Source: Tistlia consotensis USBA 355
GTDB taxonomy: Bacteria > Pseudomonadota > Alphaproteobacteria > Kiloniellales > DSM-21159
Assembly: GCF_900177295.1 (NCBI RefSeq)
Contig: NZ_FWZX01000035.1
Span: 1 to 64,000, forward strand
Direction of reading: 5' to 3'
DNA length: 64,000 nucleotides
Below the pieces are notes generated by a model that made no database searches, had not been told where the DNA came from, and worked only from the letters and a program-made list of their open reading frames with translations. The translations under genes and the position numbers were made by a program. Every line of letters begins with the position of its first letter. Within the stretch, counting starts at the first letter, position 1. This document shows, one piece after another, positions 1-8,819 of this stretch.

Positions 1-1
1 C

Positions 2-346
2 AACCTGGAGCGGCCGCACGAGGCGATCGGCATGAAGGTCCCCGTCGAGCGCTACCAGCCCAGCCGGCGGGCCTTGCCCGAGCGCCTGCCGGCGATCGAG
101 TACGAGCCCGAGGACGTCGTGCGCTGGGTCGACCAGAACGGCTGGATCAGCTACCGCGGGCGGCGCCGCAAGATCGGCAAGGCCTTCCGTGGCACCCCGG
201 TCGCCCTGCGCCCCACCCAGATCGACGGACGCCTCGACATCTTCTTCTGCCATCAGAAGCTGGCGTCCCTCGACCTCACCGAGCAGACTGAGCTCAAACC
301 CGTCCACAATGTCCCCGAACGGGTGTCCACTATGTCCCCGGTCTGA
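2..346 (+). CDS. IS481-type transposase, C-terminal part (cut by window edge)
   Basis: The frame is open from the window edge and reads NLERPHEAIGMKVPVERYQPS, the usual end of the rve integrase core, where the catalytic Glu-containing helix precedes an ERPHEALG-like motif. A C-terminal domain with WVDQNGWISYRGRR and an RPTQIDGRLDIFFCHQKLASLDL-type stretch follows, as in IS481-family transposases. Only about 114 residues are inside the window. The D,D part of the DDE site would lie upstream, so I cannot tell whether the element is intact. Two near-identical 16-bp motifs near the stop codon probably belong to the element's right end. Family assignment is from recognised motifs. Confidence 0.75.
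   Translation, partial: NLERPHEAIGMKVPVERYQPSRRALPERLPAIEYEPEDVVRWVDQNGWISYRGRRRKIGKAFRGTPVALRPTQIDGRLDIFFCHQKLASLDLTEQTELKPVHNVPERVSTMSPV
302..340. repeat. Direct repeats at probable IS right end
   Basis: Two copies of gtccac(a/t)atgtccccg lie at 302-317 and 325-340, matching at 15 of 16 bases with starts 23 bp apart. They overlap the last codons of the transposase. Repeated motifs of this kind at the tip of an IS are often transposase-binding sites. The exact terminus and target duplication cannot be fixed because the left end is outside the window. Confidence 0.5.
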
Positions 347-348
347 AC

Positions 349-415
349 AGCCTGTCGAAGGGCGAATCGAAACCGGCACGGACCGTGCCGGAACGGCTTC
401 GTGGTTCGACAGGCT
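349..415. repeat. Inverted repeat with cgacaggct arms
   Basis: Arms agcctgtcgaa (349-359) and ttcgacaggct (405-415) are perfect complements. The loop holds a second perfect hairpin, cggcacg-gac-cgtgccg, at 374-390. The same cgacaggctc core recurs as a larger inverted repeat at 63249-63322, so this is a member of a dispersed family and not part of the IS. Confidence 0.6.
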
Positions 416-476
416 CACCATGAAGCCGTTGGGAGCCGGTCCGTGGTCAAGATCTCTCGATCGTCGCGCGACCCTT

Positions 477-1757
477 CTACCCCAGCCAGGTCGGCAGGGT
501 CATCGAGATCGCCGGGATGAAGGTGGTCAGCATGAGAGCGACCAGGATCGCGATGTAGAAGGGCCAGATGGTGACGACCGCGCGCTCGATCTTCACGTCG
601 CCGATCGCGCAGCCGACGAACAGGCAGGCGCCGACCGGCGGGGTGCAGAGCCCGAGGCCGAGGTTCATCATCAGGATCATGCCGAACTGGATCGGGTCCA
701 TGCCGAAGGACATGACGACCGGCAGGAAGATCGGCGTGCAGATCAGGATCAGTGCCGCCATGTCCATGATCATGCCGAGGACCAGCAGCATCAGGTTCAG
801 CATGATCAGGATGATCGTCGGGTCGCCGGAGATCCAGGTCAGCGCGCTGGTCAGCTGCTCGGGCACGCGGTAGAGCGCCAGCAGGTAGGCGAAGGCGGTG
901 GCGCAGCCGACCAGCACCATGACCATGGAGGTCGTCCGGACCGAGTGCAGCACGGCGGTGCGGAACTTGGCCCAGCTGAGCTCGCGGTAGGCGAGGGCGG
1001 TGATGACCAGGGCGTAGATGACGCCGAAGGCGCCCGACTCGGTGACGGTGAAGACGCCCGACAGCACGCCGCCGACGATGATCACCGCGGTGAACAGGCC
1101 GGGGATCGCCGTGATCGCGCTGAGCAGCAGGCTGCGGAAGCCGGGGAAGCGCTCGGCCGGGTAGCCGCGCCGGACCGCGACGACATAGGCGGCGACGGCG
1201 AGGCAGATGCACATGATGACGCCCGGCACGACGCCGGCCATGAACAGCTTGGAGACCGAGATGCCGCCGCCGGCCGCCACGGCGTAGAGGATCATGTTGT
1301 GGCTCGGCGGGATCATGATGCCGGCCAGGGACGAGGTCACCGTGACGTTGACCGCGTAGTCGGCGTCGTAGCCCTTGTCCTTCATCACCGGGATCAGGAT
1401 CGAGCCGAGCGCCGAGACGTCGGCGACCGCCGAGCCGGAGATGCCGCCGAACAGCATCGAGGCGAAGACGTTGACCTGCCCCAGGCCGCCGCGGATCGAG
1501 CCGACCGCGGCGGCGGCGAGCTGGACCAGGCGCTGGGCGATGCCGCCGTGCAGCATCAGCTCGCCGGCGAAGATGAAGAAGGGGATCGCCAGCAGCGAGA
1601 AGACCGAGATGCCCGAGAGGATGCGCTGGAAGGCGATCAGCAGCGGCAGCCCCTCGTGGGCGAAGGTCGCGACCGCGGCGACGCCGAGCGCGAAGGCGAC
1701 CGGGATGCCGATGGCGACCGAGAGGGCGAAGACGCCGAGCAGCAGGGCGAGACCCAT
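477..1757 (-). CDS. dctM: TRAP transporter large permease (DctM family)
   Basis: A polytopic protein of 426 residues, the usual length for DctM, with 11-12 hydrophobic segments along its whole length. Family signatures include a GGISGSAVADVSALG stretch in the first third and IPPSHNMILYAVAAGG about residue 150. It forms the ion-coupled channel of a tripartite periplasmic transporter with the small DctQ subunit and the DctP binding protein, both just upstream on the same strand. The gap to dctQ is 3 bases, so the two are almost certainly co-translated. Because the operon faces GntR and the galactarate genes, a uronate or aldarate is the likely substrate. That is inference from position. Confidence 0.93.
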   Translation of the reverse strand: MGLALLLGVFALSVAIGIPVAFALGVAAVATFAHEGLPLLIAFQRILSGISVFSLLAIPFFIFAGELMLHGGIAQRLVQLAAAAVGSIRGGLGQVNVFASMLFGGISGSAVADVSALGSILIPVMKDKGYDADYAVNVTVTSSLAGIMIPPSHNMILYAVAAGGGISVSKLFMAGVVPGVIMCICLAVAAYVVAVRRGYPAERFPGFRSLLLSAITAIPGLFTAVIIVGGVLSGVFTVTESGAFGVIYALVITALAYRELSWAKFRTAVLHSVRTTSMVMVLVGCATAFAYLLALYRVPEQLTSALTWISGDPTIILIMLNLMLLVLGMIMDMAALILICTPIFLPVVMSFGMDPIQFGMILMMNLGLGLCTPPVGACLFVGCAIGDVKIERAVVTIWPFYIAILVALMLTTFIPAISMTLPTWLG

Positions 1758-1760
1758 GGC

Positions 1761-2447
1761 TCAGGCCCTCCGGTCCGGGGCGGCGCCGCCCGGCGGCCCC
1801 GGAGGCAGCCCCGGGGGCATCTCTGGCGCGTGCAGCGGCCCGGCCTCGGCCTGGAGCGCGTCGAGCGGGTCGAAGAGGTGCTCGTCGTCGGGGTAGCGGC
1901 CGAGCGCGCGGCGCAGCGCGCGGCTGCCGGCGAAGATCACCAGCAGGGCGCCGCAGATGGTCAGCGGCAGGCTGCGCAGGCCCTCGGGCAGGTCGAGCAG
2001 CGGGATCTTCGTCGACCACTTGAAGAGCACGAGATCCCAGGAGTTGACCGCCATCAGCAGGCCGAAGACCGCCATCACCAGGTCGCCGGCGACCAGCAGC
2101 AGGCGGCGCGGGCCGCGCGGCAGGGCGTCGCGCAGGAAGTCGACCGAGAGATGGCGCTGCTCGTGGACGCCGACCGCGCCGGAGAAGAAGGTGATGACGG
2201 CGATCAGCAGCAGGCCGAGCTGCTCGGCCCAGGTCGGCGTCGCGTTGAGCACGTAGCGGCCGAACACCAGCCAGCCGAAGATCGCGATCAGCACGACCAG
2301 GCAGAAGCCCGAGAGCAGGCTGAAGCAGCGGGCGAGCAGGTCGAGGGCCCGGTCGAGCGCCCGTTCCGGCGCGCTCTCGTCCGCGGGCGAGAAGCTCGGG
2401 GGCGGGGCGCTCGGGGATGGGGCGCTCGGGGGCGGCGGGGTGGTCAT
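1761..2447 (-). CDS. dctQ: TRAP transporter small permease (DctQ family)
   Basis: 228 residues, somewhat longer than typical DctQ (160-190). The N-terminus is Pro/Ser-rich (about residues 1-30) and the C-terminus has a Pro/Gly-rich tail. Between them are four hydrophobic segments and the family-typical FGRYVLNATPTWAEQLGLLL region, followed by a GAVGVHEQRHLSVDFL stretch. It bridges DctP and DctM in the inner membrane. It is preceded by short 16-bp tandem repeats and a strong hairpin that separates it from dctP. The exact start is uncertain because the N-terminal tail is low in complexity. Confidence 0.9.
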   Translation of the reverse strand: MTTPPPPSAPSPSAPPPSFSPADESAPERALDRALDLLARCFSLLSGFCLVVLIAIFGWLVFGRYVLNATPTWAEQLGLLLIAVITFFSGAVGVHEQRHLSVDFLRDALPRGPRRLLLVAGDLVMAVFGLLMAVNSWDLVLFKWSTKIPLLDLPEGLRSLPLTICGALLVIFAGSRALRRALGRYPDDEHLFDPLDALQAEAGPLHAPEMPPGLPPGPPGGAAPDRRA

Positions 2448-2475
2448 CGGCGACGGACTCCGGCGGGACGGCGGT

Positions 2476-2520
2476 TGGAGGCCAGGGGGACTGGAGACCA
2501 GGGGGACTGGAGACCAGGGG
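2476..2520. repeat. 16-bp tandem repeat, 2.8 copies
   Basis: The unit tggag(g/a)ccagggggac is repeated at 2476-2491, 2492-2507 and partially at 2508-2520. It lies just upstream of the dctQ start within the dctPQM intercistronic space. It is probably slippage-derived. Confidence 0.75.
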
Positions 2521-2533
2521 ATCGGACACGGAA

Positions 2534-2563
2534 GGGCCGGCCGGACTCCGGTCCGGCCGGCCC
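2534..2563 (-). terminator. Intercistronic hairpin between dctP and dctQ
   Basis: A perfect 12-bp stem, gggccggccgga / tccggccggccc, with loop ctccgg and no T-tract, sits 17 bases past the dctP stop. Such hairpins after solute-binding genes usually cause partial termination or protect the upstream mRNA, giving more binding protein than permease. Function is inferred. Confidence 0.55.
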
Positions 2564-2579
2564 AGGGGCGCCCGGGAGG

Positions 2580-3569
2580 TCAGTCGGTCGCCTTGATCTC
2601 CTCGACCAGCTTCTTGAGGTCGGGGTGCTGCTTCAGGAAGGCGTCGTAGACCGGCTGCATCGCCGCCTGGAACATCGCCTTGTCCTTGACCTTGTTGAAC
2701 TTGACGCCGGCCGCCTCGACCTTCTTGCGGCTGTCCTCGGCGCGCTCGGCCCAGAGCTTGCGCTGCAGCACCGCGCTCTCGCGCGCCGCGTCCTTGACCA
2801 GCTTCTGGTCGGCAGGCGACAGCGAATCCCAGAGGCCCTTGTTGATGCAGACGCACTCCGGAATGATCAGGTGCTCGGTGTCCGAGTAGTACTTGGCGAC
2901 CTCGAAGTGGTTGGTCGACTCGTAGGACGGCCAGTTGTTCTCGGCGCCGTCGACGACGCCGGTCTTGAGCGACTGGAAGACCTCGCTGAAGGCCATCGGC
3001 GTGGCGTTGCCGCCCATCGCCTCGACCATGCCGACGAAGAGGTCGTTGTTCATCACCCGGATCTTCATGCCCTTGAGGTCGGCCGGCGTGTAGATCGGGT
3101 GCTTGGAGTTGTAGAAGGAGCGCGCGCCCGAGTCGTACCAGGCCAGGGCGACCAAGCCCTTCTCGGCCATCGCCGCGCTGATCTCGTCGCCGATCGGGCC
3201 GTCCATGACCCGATGCATGTGGTCCATGTTCTTGAAGATGAAGGGCAGCGAGACGACGTCGGCGGTCGGCACGACCTGGCCCATCGGGCCGAGGTTGAAC
3301 TCGCCGAAGTCGATGCCGCCGAGCCGGACCTGCTCGATCGCGTCGGGCTGGGTGCCGAGCACGCCGGAATGGTAGGTCTTGGCCGTGATGCGCCCGTCGG
3401 AGCGCTTGGCGAGCATGTCGGTGAAGGCGTCCATCGCCTTGGACACCGGATAGTCGGGCACGTGGATGTTCCAGCCGCGCCACTCCTTGGCCTGGCCCGG
3501 TGCCGACGCCAGCACCATGCCGGCGGTCAGCGCCGCCGCGGCGAGCCCCAGTATTGCTAGCTTGCGCAT
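2580..3569 (-). CDS. dctP: TRAP transporter solute-binding protein (DctP family)
   Basis: About 329 residues with an N-terminal signal peptide (MRKLAILGLAAAALTAGMVL, cleavage near GQA about residue 27), so periplasmic. Family features include IRVMNNDLFVGMVEAMGGNATPM, where the ligand-carboxylate Arg is expected, and FQSLKTGVVDGAENN in the second lobe. I chose the ATG at 3569 over an upstream in-frame ATG at 3671 because it has an excellent ribosome site (gagggaggaaatgac) and starts directly with the signal peptide. It heads the dctPQM operon, divergent from the GntR gene. The catcatatga motif lies 73 bases upstream. A uronate or aldarate is the likely ligand, by context. Confidence 0.92.
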   Translation of the reverse strand: MRKLAILGLAAAALTAGMVLASAPGQAKEWRGWNIHVPDYPVSKAMDAFTDMLAKRSDGRITAKTYHSGVLGTQPDAIEQVRLGGIDFGEFNLGPMGQVVPTADVVSLPFIFKNMDHMHRVMDGPIGDEISAAMAEKGLVALAWYDSGARSFYNSKHPIYTPADLKGMKIRVMNNDLFVGMVEAMGGNATPMAFSEVFQSLKTGVVDGAENNWPSYESTNHFEVAKYYSDTEHLIIPECVCINKGLWDSLSPADQKLVKDAARESAVLQRKLWAERAEDSRKKVEAAGVKFNKVKDKAMFQAAMQPVYDAFLKQHPDLKKLVEEIKATD

Positions 3570-3641
3570 GTCATTTCCTCCCTCGTGAGCCTTGGTCGAC
3601 GCAGCGGCAAGTCTGCCGTCTTGCTGTTTGTAGACATCAGA

Positions 3642-3651
3642 CATCATATGA
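3642..3651. promoter_or_regulatory. Candidate GntR operator, site 1
   Basis: catcatatga in the dctP/gntR divergent intergenic region is followed by att. The identical 10-mer plus tt at the same offset lies inside the perfect inverted repeat upstream of kdgD (4719-4747). The surrounding DNA is much more AT-rich than average. The GntR encoded between the two sites is the obvious candidate binder. Confidence 0.5.
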
Positions 3652-3718
3652 ATTAGCCTGACGAGCGTCAATCGCCGGCTGCGGCTATAGTGCGGAGACT
3701 GCCCGATCGGAGAATGAG

Positions 3719-4453
3719 ATGACGGATCTGTCGGCTCCCCGGACCGCGCAACGGCCGCGCCGCAACCTGACCCAGATGGTCGTCGCCGACCTGCGCGAGC
3801 GGATTCGCAGCGGGCGGCTCAAGCCCGGCGACAAGCTGCCGACCGAGCAGGCGCTGATCCGCGAGCTGGGCGTCAGCCGCACCGTCGTGCGCGAGGCGAT
3901 CGCGGGGCTGCGCGCCGACGGCCTGGTCGAGCCGCGCCAGGGCATCGGCGTCTTCGTGCGCGAGCCGGCTAGGCCGGCGCCCGGCCTCAGCCTGCTGAGC
4001 GAGGACGCCGGTAAGATCTCCTCGGTGATCGAGGCGCTGGAGCTGCGCGCCGCCGTCGAGATCGAGGCGGCCGGCCTCGCCGCCGAGCGCCGCTCGCCGG
4101 CCCAGGAGGCCAAGATCCGCGAGTGCTTCGAGGAGATCGCCGCCGCCATGGCGCGCGGCGAGGCGGCCGAGGACGCCGACTTCGCCTTCCACCTGGCGGT
4201 CGCCGACGCGACCAACAACCGGCACTTCGGCGAGTTCTTCGAGTTCCTCGGCCGGCGCACGATCCCGCGCTCCCAGCTTGGCGGCCCCTCGCCGGTGCGC
4301 ACCCCGGCCTACGTGCGCCAGATCCAGGAGGAGCACGAGCAGATCATGACCGCGATCTGCCGCGGCGATGCCGAGGCCGCGCGCGAGGCCATGCGCGTCC
4401 ACCTCAAGGGCAGCCTCGAGCGCTACCAGCGCCTGCGCCGCGACGGGCGGTAA
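3719..4453 (+). CDS. GntR-family (FCD/FadR subfamily) transcriptional regulator
   Basis: 244 residues. The N-terminal winged helix (about 15-85) shows MVVADLRERIRSGRLKPGDK, LPTEQALIRELGVSRTVVRE and a QGIGVFV wing. The C-terminal FCD all-helical domain (about 100-235) has the metal/ligand His pattern FHLAVAD... EEHEQIM ... AMRVHLKGS. It is divergent from dctPQM and upstream of kdgD-gci-gli, with a shared palindromic motif at both flanking promoters. It is therefore probably the local repressor, relieved by a uronate- or galactarate-derived ligand. The ribosome site is ggagaatgag before the ATG. Ligand and direction of control are inference. Confidence 0.9.
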   Translation: MTDLSAPRTAQRPRRNLTQMVVADLRERIRSGRLKPGDKLPTEQALIRELGVSRTVVREAIAGLRADGLVEPRQGIGVFVREPARPAPGLSLLSEDAGKISSVIEALELRAAVEIEAAGLAAERRSPAQEAKIRECFEEIAAAMARGEAAEDADFAFHLAVADATNNRHFGEFFEFLGRRTIPRSQLGGPSPVRTPAYVRQIQEEHEQIMTAICRGDAEAAREAMRVHLKGSLERYQRLRRDGR

Positions 4454-4490
4454 AGGGGAGGGGCTGTCCGCTCGTCCTGCCGCTCTCCTT

Positions 4491-4645
<155 letters not shown>

Positions 4646-4718
4646 AGGGGAGGGCGGAGCGACGATGACAGGGGAAAGAGGGGGCGACCCGGAAGGCCGC
4701 CCAATCCGCTCTTCCTCC

Positions 4719-5730
<1,012 letters not shown>

Positions 5731-5739
5731 GCTTCAGCC

Positions 5740-6888
5740 ATGGCCGCCTCGACCCGCATCGCCGACGTCCGCACGCACCTGCTGGAGCATCGCCTCCACG
5801 ACTTCTTCGAGTCCTCCTTCTCGCGCTTCGAGGCGCGCCATGCCTGCCTGGTCGAGGTGGTCGCCGAGGACGGCACCAGCGGCTGGGGCGAGTGCCTGGG
5901 GCCGATGCGCCTCAACGCCGCCGTGGTCGCCGCCATGCGCCCGCTGCTGCTCGGCCAGGACGCGCTCGACCATGAGCGCCTCTGGCTGCATCTCTACAGC
6001 CAGTTCCGCGACCAGGGGCAGCGCGGCCTCGTGGTGACCGCGCTGAGCGGCATCGAGATCGCGCTCTGGGACCTCAAGGGCAAGCGCTTCGAGGCGCCGG
6101 TCCACCAGCTGCTCGGCGGCGCCTTCCGCAAGGAGGTTCCGGCCTACGCGACCGGCGCCTTCCGGCGCATGAGCGGGGACCGGCCGGCCTACCTCGCCGA
6201 GGAGACGGCGGGCTACGTTCGCGAGGGCTTCTCCGCGGTCAAGATCAAGATCGGCTACGGCGTCGAGGAGGACCTGGCGGCGATCCGCGCGGTGCGCGAG
6301 GCGATCGGCCCGAAGGCCGGCTTCATGATCGACGCCAACCACGGCTACGACGCCCTCGAGGCGGTGGCGCTCGGCCGCGCCGCCGCGGCCTGCGACATCG
6401 GCTGGTTCGAGGAGCCGGTGGTGCCCGAGGACCTGGAGGGCTACCGCGCGGTGCGCGCCGGCCAGCCGATCCCGGTCGCCGGCGGCGAGACCTGGTTCAC
6501 GCGCTGGGGCTTCCGCGACGTCATGACCAGCCGGCTGGTCGACATCCTGCAGCCCGACGTCTGCGGCGTCGGCGGCCTGTCCGAGGCCTGCCGCATCGCC
6601 GGCATGGCCAGCGCCTTCGGCCTGCGCCTGGTGCCGCACGTCTGGGGCACCGGCGTCGCGCTGGCGGCCGCCCTGCAGTACCTCGCCGTGCTGCCGCCGG
6701 TGCCGCCGCGCCACGAATCGCGCGAGCCGCTGCTCGAGTTCGACCGCACCGACAACCCCTTCCGCCAGGCGGTGCTGACCGCACCGATCGAGCACCGCGA
6801 GGGCCGGGTCGCCGTGCCCGAGGGGCCGGGCCTCGGCATCGAGGTCGAGCGGGCCGCGCTGGAGCGCTTCAAGGCGCGGGAGGCCTGA
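5740..6888 (+). CDS. gci: D-galactarolactone cycloisomerase (enolase superfamily)
   Basis: 382 residues, mandelate racemase/muconate lactonizing type. I recognise strong resemblance to Agrobacterium Gci: RTHLLEHRL near the start, GWGECLGP, RDQGQRGLVVTALSGIEIAL, the KIKIGYGVEEDL acid/base Lys region (about 165-175), metal ligands in MIDANHGYD, WFEEPVVPEDL and AGGE, then VPHVWGTGVALAAALQ and the FDRTDNPFRQAVL tail. It opens the D-galactaro-1,4-lactone ring to give 5-dehydro-4-deoxyglucarate, the substrate of KdgD next door. It lies between kdgD and gli with gaps of 9 and 4 bases. A plain galactarate dehydratase of the same superfamily is the main alternative, but the Gli partner argues for Gci. 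Confidence 0.87.
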   Translation: MAASTRIADVRTHLLEHRLHDFFESSFSRFEARHACLVEVVAEDGTSGWGECLGPMRLNAAVVAAMRPLLLGQDALDHERLWLHLYSQFRDQGQRGLVVTALSGIEIALWDLKGKRFEAPVHQLLGGAFRKEVPAYATGAFRRMSGDRPAYLAEETAGYVREGFSAVKIKIGYGVEEDLAAIRAVREAIGPKAGFMIDANHGYDALEAVALGRAAAACDIGWFEEPVVPEDLEGYRAVRAGQPIPVAGGETWFTRWGFRDVMTSRLVDILQPDVCGVGGLSEACRIAGMASAFGLRLVPHVWGTGVALAAALQYLAVLPPVPPRHESREPLLEFDRTDNPFRQAVLTAPIEHREGRVAVPEGPGLGIEVERAALERFKAREA

Positions 6889-6892
6889 GGCC

Positions 6893-7756
6893 ATGTGGCC
6901 GGAGAACCAGCCGCGCCCGCTGGCCGGGCGCGCGCCGCGGCTGCAGACGCCGCCGGGCGCGACCGACACCCACATGCACATCTACACCCGCCGCCACGCC
7001 GGCCGGCCCGGCGGGCCGCCGCCGCCGGCCCAGGAGGCGACGGTCGCCGACTACCGGCGGATCCAGCAGTGGCTGGGGCTGCAGCGGGTCGTGGTCGTGC
7101 AGGGCAACGCCTACCAGGCCGACAATGCCTGCCTGGTCGAGGCGCTGGGCGAGCTCGGCCCCTGCGCGCGCGGCGTCGCGGTGGTGACGCCCGAGACCGG
7201 CGCGGCCGAGCTGGAGCGCCTGACCGCCGCCGGCGTGCGCGGCGCGCGCATCATGAACCTGCCGGGCGGCGCCGTCGGCCTCGACCGCATAGCCGCGGTG
7301 TCGGAGCGGGTGCGGCCCTTCGGCTGGCACCTGATCGTGCAGTTCGACGGCCGCGACTTCCTCGCGCACGAGGCCGCCCTGACGGCGCTGCCGGGGCCCT
7401 ACGTCGTCGATCACATCGGCAAGTTCCTGGAGCCGGTGCCGCCCGAGCACCCGGCCTTCCAGGGCCTGCTGCGCCTGGTCGGGCGCGGCGACGTCTACGT
7501 CAAGCTGGCAGCGCCCTACGAGACCTCTAGGCGCGGCGGTCCGCTCTACGAGGATGTCGGGCGTCTGGCCAGGGCGCTGGTCGCGGCGGCGCCGGACCGG
7601 CTGCTCTGGGGCAGCAACTGGCCGCACGTCGGCGTGCCGCGCGAGCGTTATCCCGACGACGCCGAGCTGCTCGACGTGCTGCTCGACTGGGCGCCCGACG
7701 AGGCGCTGCGCCGCAGGATCCTGGTCGACAACCCGGCCCGTCTCTACGGGTTCTGA
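6893..7756 (+). CDS. gli: D-galactarolactone isomerase (amidohydrolase superfamily)
   Basis: 287 residues. The amidohydrolase-2 TIM barrel begins with the metal motif GATDTHMHIY (about 23-32). Later markers are VVVQGNAY, GARIMNLPGG, a VVDHIGKF strand-6 His and LLWGSNWPH with the catalytic Asp region (about 240), ending in NPARLYGF. It resembles Agrobacterium Gli, which interconverts D-galactaro-1,5-lactone and the 1,4-lactone used by Gci. It follows gci by 4 bases with ribosome site gggaggcc. The 3' end overlaps convergent nsrR by 13 bases. Some family members are generic 2-pyrone-4,6-dicarboxylate-like hydrolases, but adjacency to gci and kdgD supports the isomerase. Confidence 0.82.
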   Translation: MWPENQPRPLAGRAPRLQTPPGATDTHMHIYTRRHAGRPGGPPPPAQEATVADYRRIQQWLGLQRVVVVQGNAYQADNACLVEALGELGPCARGVAVVTPETGAAELERLTAAGVRGARIMNLPGGAVGLDRIAAVSERVRPFGWHLIVQFDGRDFLAHEAALTALPGPYVVDHIGKFLEPVPPEHPAFQGLLRLVGRGDVYVKLAAPYETSRRGGPLYEDVGRLARALVAAAPDRLLWGSNWPHVGVPRERYPDDAELLDVLLDWAPDEALRRRILVDNPARLYGF

Positions 7757-8199
7757 GCCGCCGCCGGCGCGAGGTCGAGCTGCCGGCGCAGCGCGGCGGG
7801 GCGGGCGACCAGATCGGCCAGGGTGTAGCCGTCGAGCACCGCCAGGAAGGCCTGCAGCGCCTCGCGCAGGGCGCCGCGCAGACGGCAGGCGCCGGTGATG
7901 ACGCAGCGGTTGTGGTCGGCGTCGAAGCATTCGACGAGGGCGAAGCTGTCCTCGGTCGCCCGGACCACGGCGCCGAGCCGGATCTCCGACGGCGCCTTGC
8001 CCAGGCGCAGGCCGCCGCCGCGGCCGCGCAGCGTCTCGATGAAGCCGTGGCGGCCGAGCTCCAGGGCGATCTTCATCAGGTGGTTGCGCGAGATGCCGTA
8101 GGCCTCGGCGATCTCCTGGATCGTGACGACCTCGTCGGGGGCGAGGGCGAGGCGCATCAGCAGGCGCAGGGCGTAGTCGCTGTGGCGGGTCAGCTGCAT
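7744..8199 (-). CDS. nsrR: Nitric-oxide-sensing Rrf2-family repressor NsrR
   Basis: About 151 residues, cytoplasmic Rrf2 regulator. The winged helix starts MQLTRHSDYALRLLMRLAL and includes ISRNHLMKIALELGR and an RGRGGGLRLG wing. Three cysteines likely ligate the Fe-S cluster: C91, C99 and C105 in ECFDADHNRCVITGACRLR. NsrR proteins typically derepress NO-detoxifying genes when NO attacks the cluster. It is divergent from a truncated globin with two NsrR-like operators between, which fits the assignment over IscR or RirA. I chose the ATG at 8199 because it begins the conserved domain. The open frame extends further upstream without homology. Confidence 0.88.
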   Translation of the reverse strand: MQLTRHSDYALRLLMRLALAPDEVVTIQEIAEAYGISRNHLMKIALELGRHGFIETLRGRGGGLRLGKAPSEIRLGAVVRATEDSFALVECFDADHNRCVITGACRLRGALREALQAFLAVLDGYTLADLVARPAALRRQLDLAPAAAQNP

Positions 8200-8217
8200 G
8201 GTCGTCGCTCGCGAAAA

Positions 8218-8240
8218 AAGATGCATTACAGGTATTGCTT
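8218..8240. promoter_or_regulatory. NsrR-like binding site 1
   Basis: The left half aagatgcatt matches the known NsrR 23-bp consensus exactly and the right half is degenerate. By eye about 16 of 22 defined positions agree. It sits about 20 bases upstream of the nsrR start codon, which would give autoregulation. Confidence 0.5.
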
Positions 8241-8270
8241 TTGGCCGACCGGTGCAATAGCTTCCGATTA

Positions 8271-8293
8271 AAGAGGCATATAAAATACCTATT
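8271..8293. promoter_or_regulatory. NsrR-like binding site 2
   Basis: An imperfect palindrome starting aagaggcat, centre ataaa, ending atacctatt. About 18 of 22 defined positions of the NsrR consensus agree. It lies 15 bases before the globin ATG, positioned to block the promoter or ribosome access. The local DNA is strikingly AT-rich for this genome. Confidence 0.6.
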
Positions 8294-8307
8294 TTGAGGT
8301 TCCCGCC

Positions 8308-8769
8308 ATGGACGCGCCCCGCCTGCACCCCAATCCGCTGCGCCTGCCGGTGCATCCGGCGGTGACCGAGGCGCTGATCGAGCGGCTGGTGCGCCGCTTC
8401 TACGGCAAGGTGCGCCGGGACCCGGCACTCGGGCCGATCTTCGCCGCCGCGATCGGCGAGGAGTGGGAGCCGCACCTGGCGAAGATGTTCGCCTTCTGGT
8501 CCTCGGTGATGCGCATGACCGGCCGCTACAAGGGCAAGCCGGTGCCGGCGCACCTGCGCCTGAAGTCGATCGCTCCCGAGCACTTCGAGGCCTGGCTCGG
8601 CCTGTTCCGCGAGACCGCGGCGGAGCTCTGCGAGCCGGAGGTGGCGGGCCTCTTCGTCGAGCGCGCCGAGCGCATCGCCGAGAGCCTGCAGCTCGCCCTC
8701 TTCTACAAGCCCGGCCTGTCGCCGGCCTTCGGCGGCACGGGCGCGTCGCCCGACCTTGCCGATCGTTGA
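8308..8769 (+). CDS. Group III truncated hemoglobin
   Basis: 153 residues with a 2-on-2 globin fold. Recognisable features are RFYGKVRRDPALGPIF with the B10 Tyr (Y32), W53 of the E-helix region, the FWSSVMRMTGRY segment and the proximal heme His at H92 in IAPEHFEAWLGLF. Group III globins are often NsrR-controlled and associated with NO or microaerobic stress in alphaproteobacteria. It is preceded by two NsrR-like sites and divergent from nsrR. A 16-bp tandem repeat starts just before its stop codon and runs to the next gene. The physiological reaction is inferred. Confidence 0.88.
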   Translation: MDAPRLHPNPLRLPVHPAVTEALIERLVRRFYGKVRRDPALGPIFAAAIGEEWEPHLAKMFAFWSSVMRMTGRYKGKPVPAHLRLKSIAPEHFEAWLGLFRETAAELCEPEVAGLFVERAERIAESLQLALFYKPGLSPAFGGTGASPDLADR

Positions 8770-8806
8770 TCGAGCCAACCGTTGATCGAGCCAACCGTTG
8801 ATCGAG
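8765..8806. repeat. 16-bp tandem repeat, 2.6 copies
   Basis: The unit gttgatcgagccaacc is present twice in full (8765-8780, 8781-8796) and then as gttgatcgag. It overlaps the globin stop codon and ends just before the ribosome site of the next gene, so its copy number would alter the intergenic spacing. Confidence 0.9.
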
Positions 8807-8819
8807 AAGGAGTGGGATC

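Noticed and set aside
189-3560. Very long open frames across the first TRAP operon on the plus strand (over 1100 codons)
   Set aside because: Arg/Asp/Gly-rich low-complexity translation antisense to the real dct genes; typical of GC-rich shadow frames.
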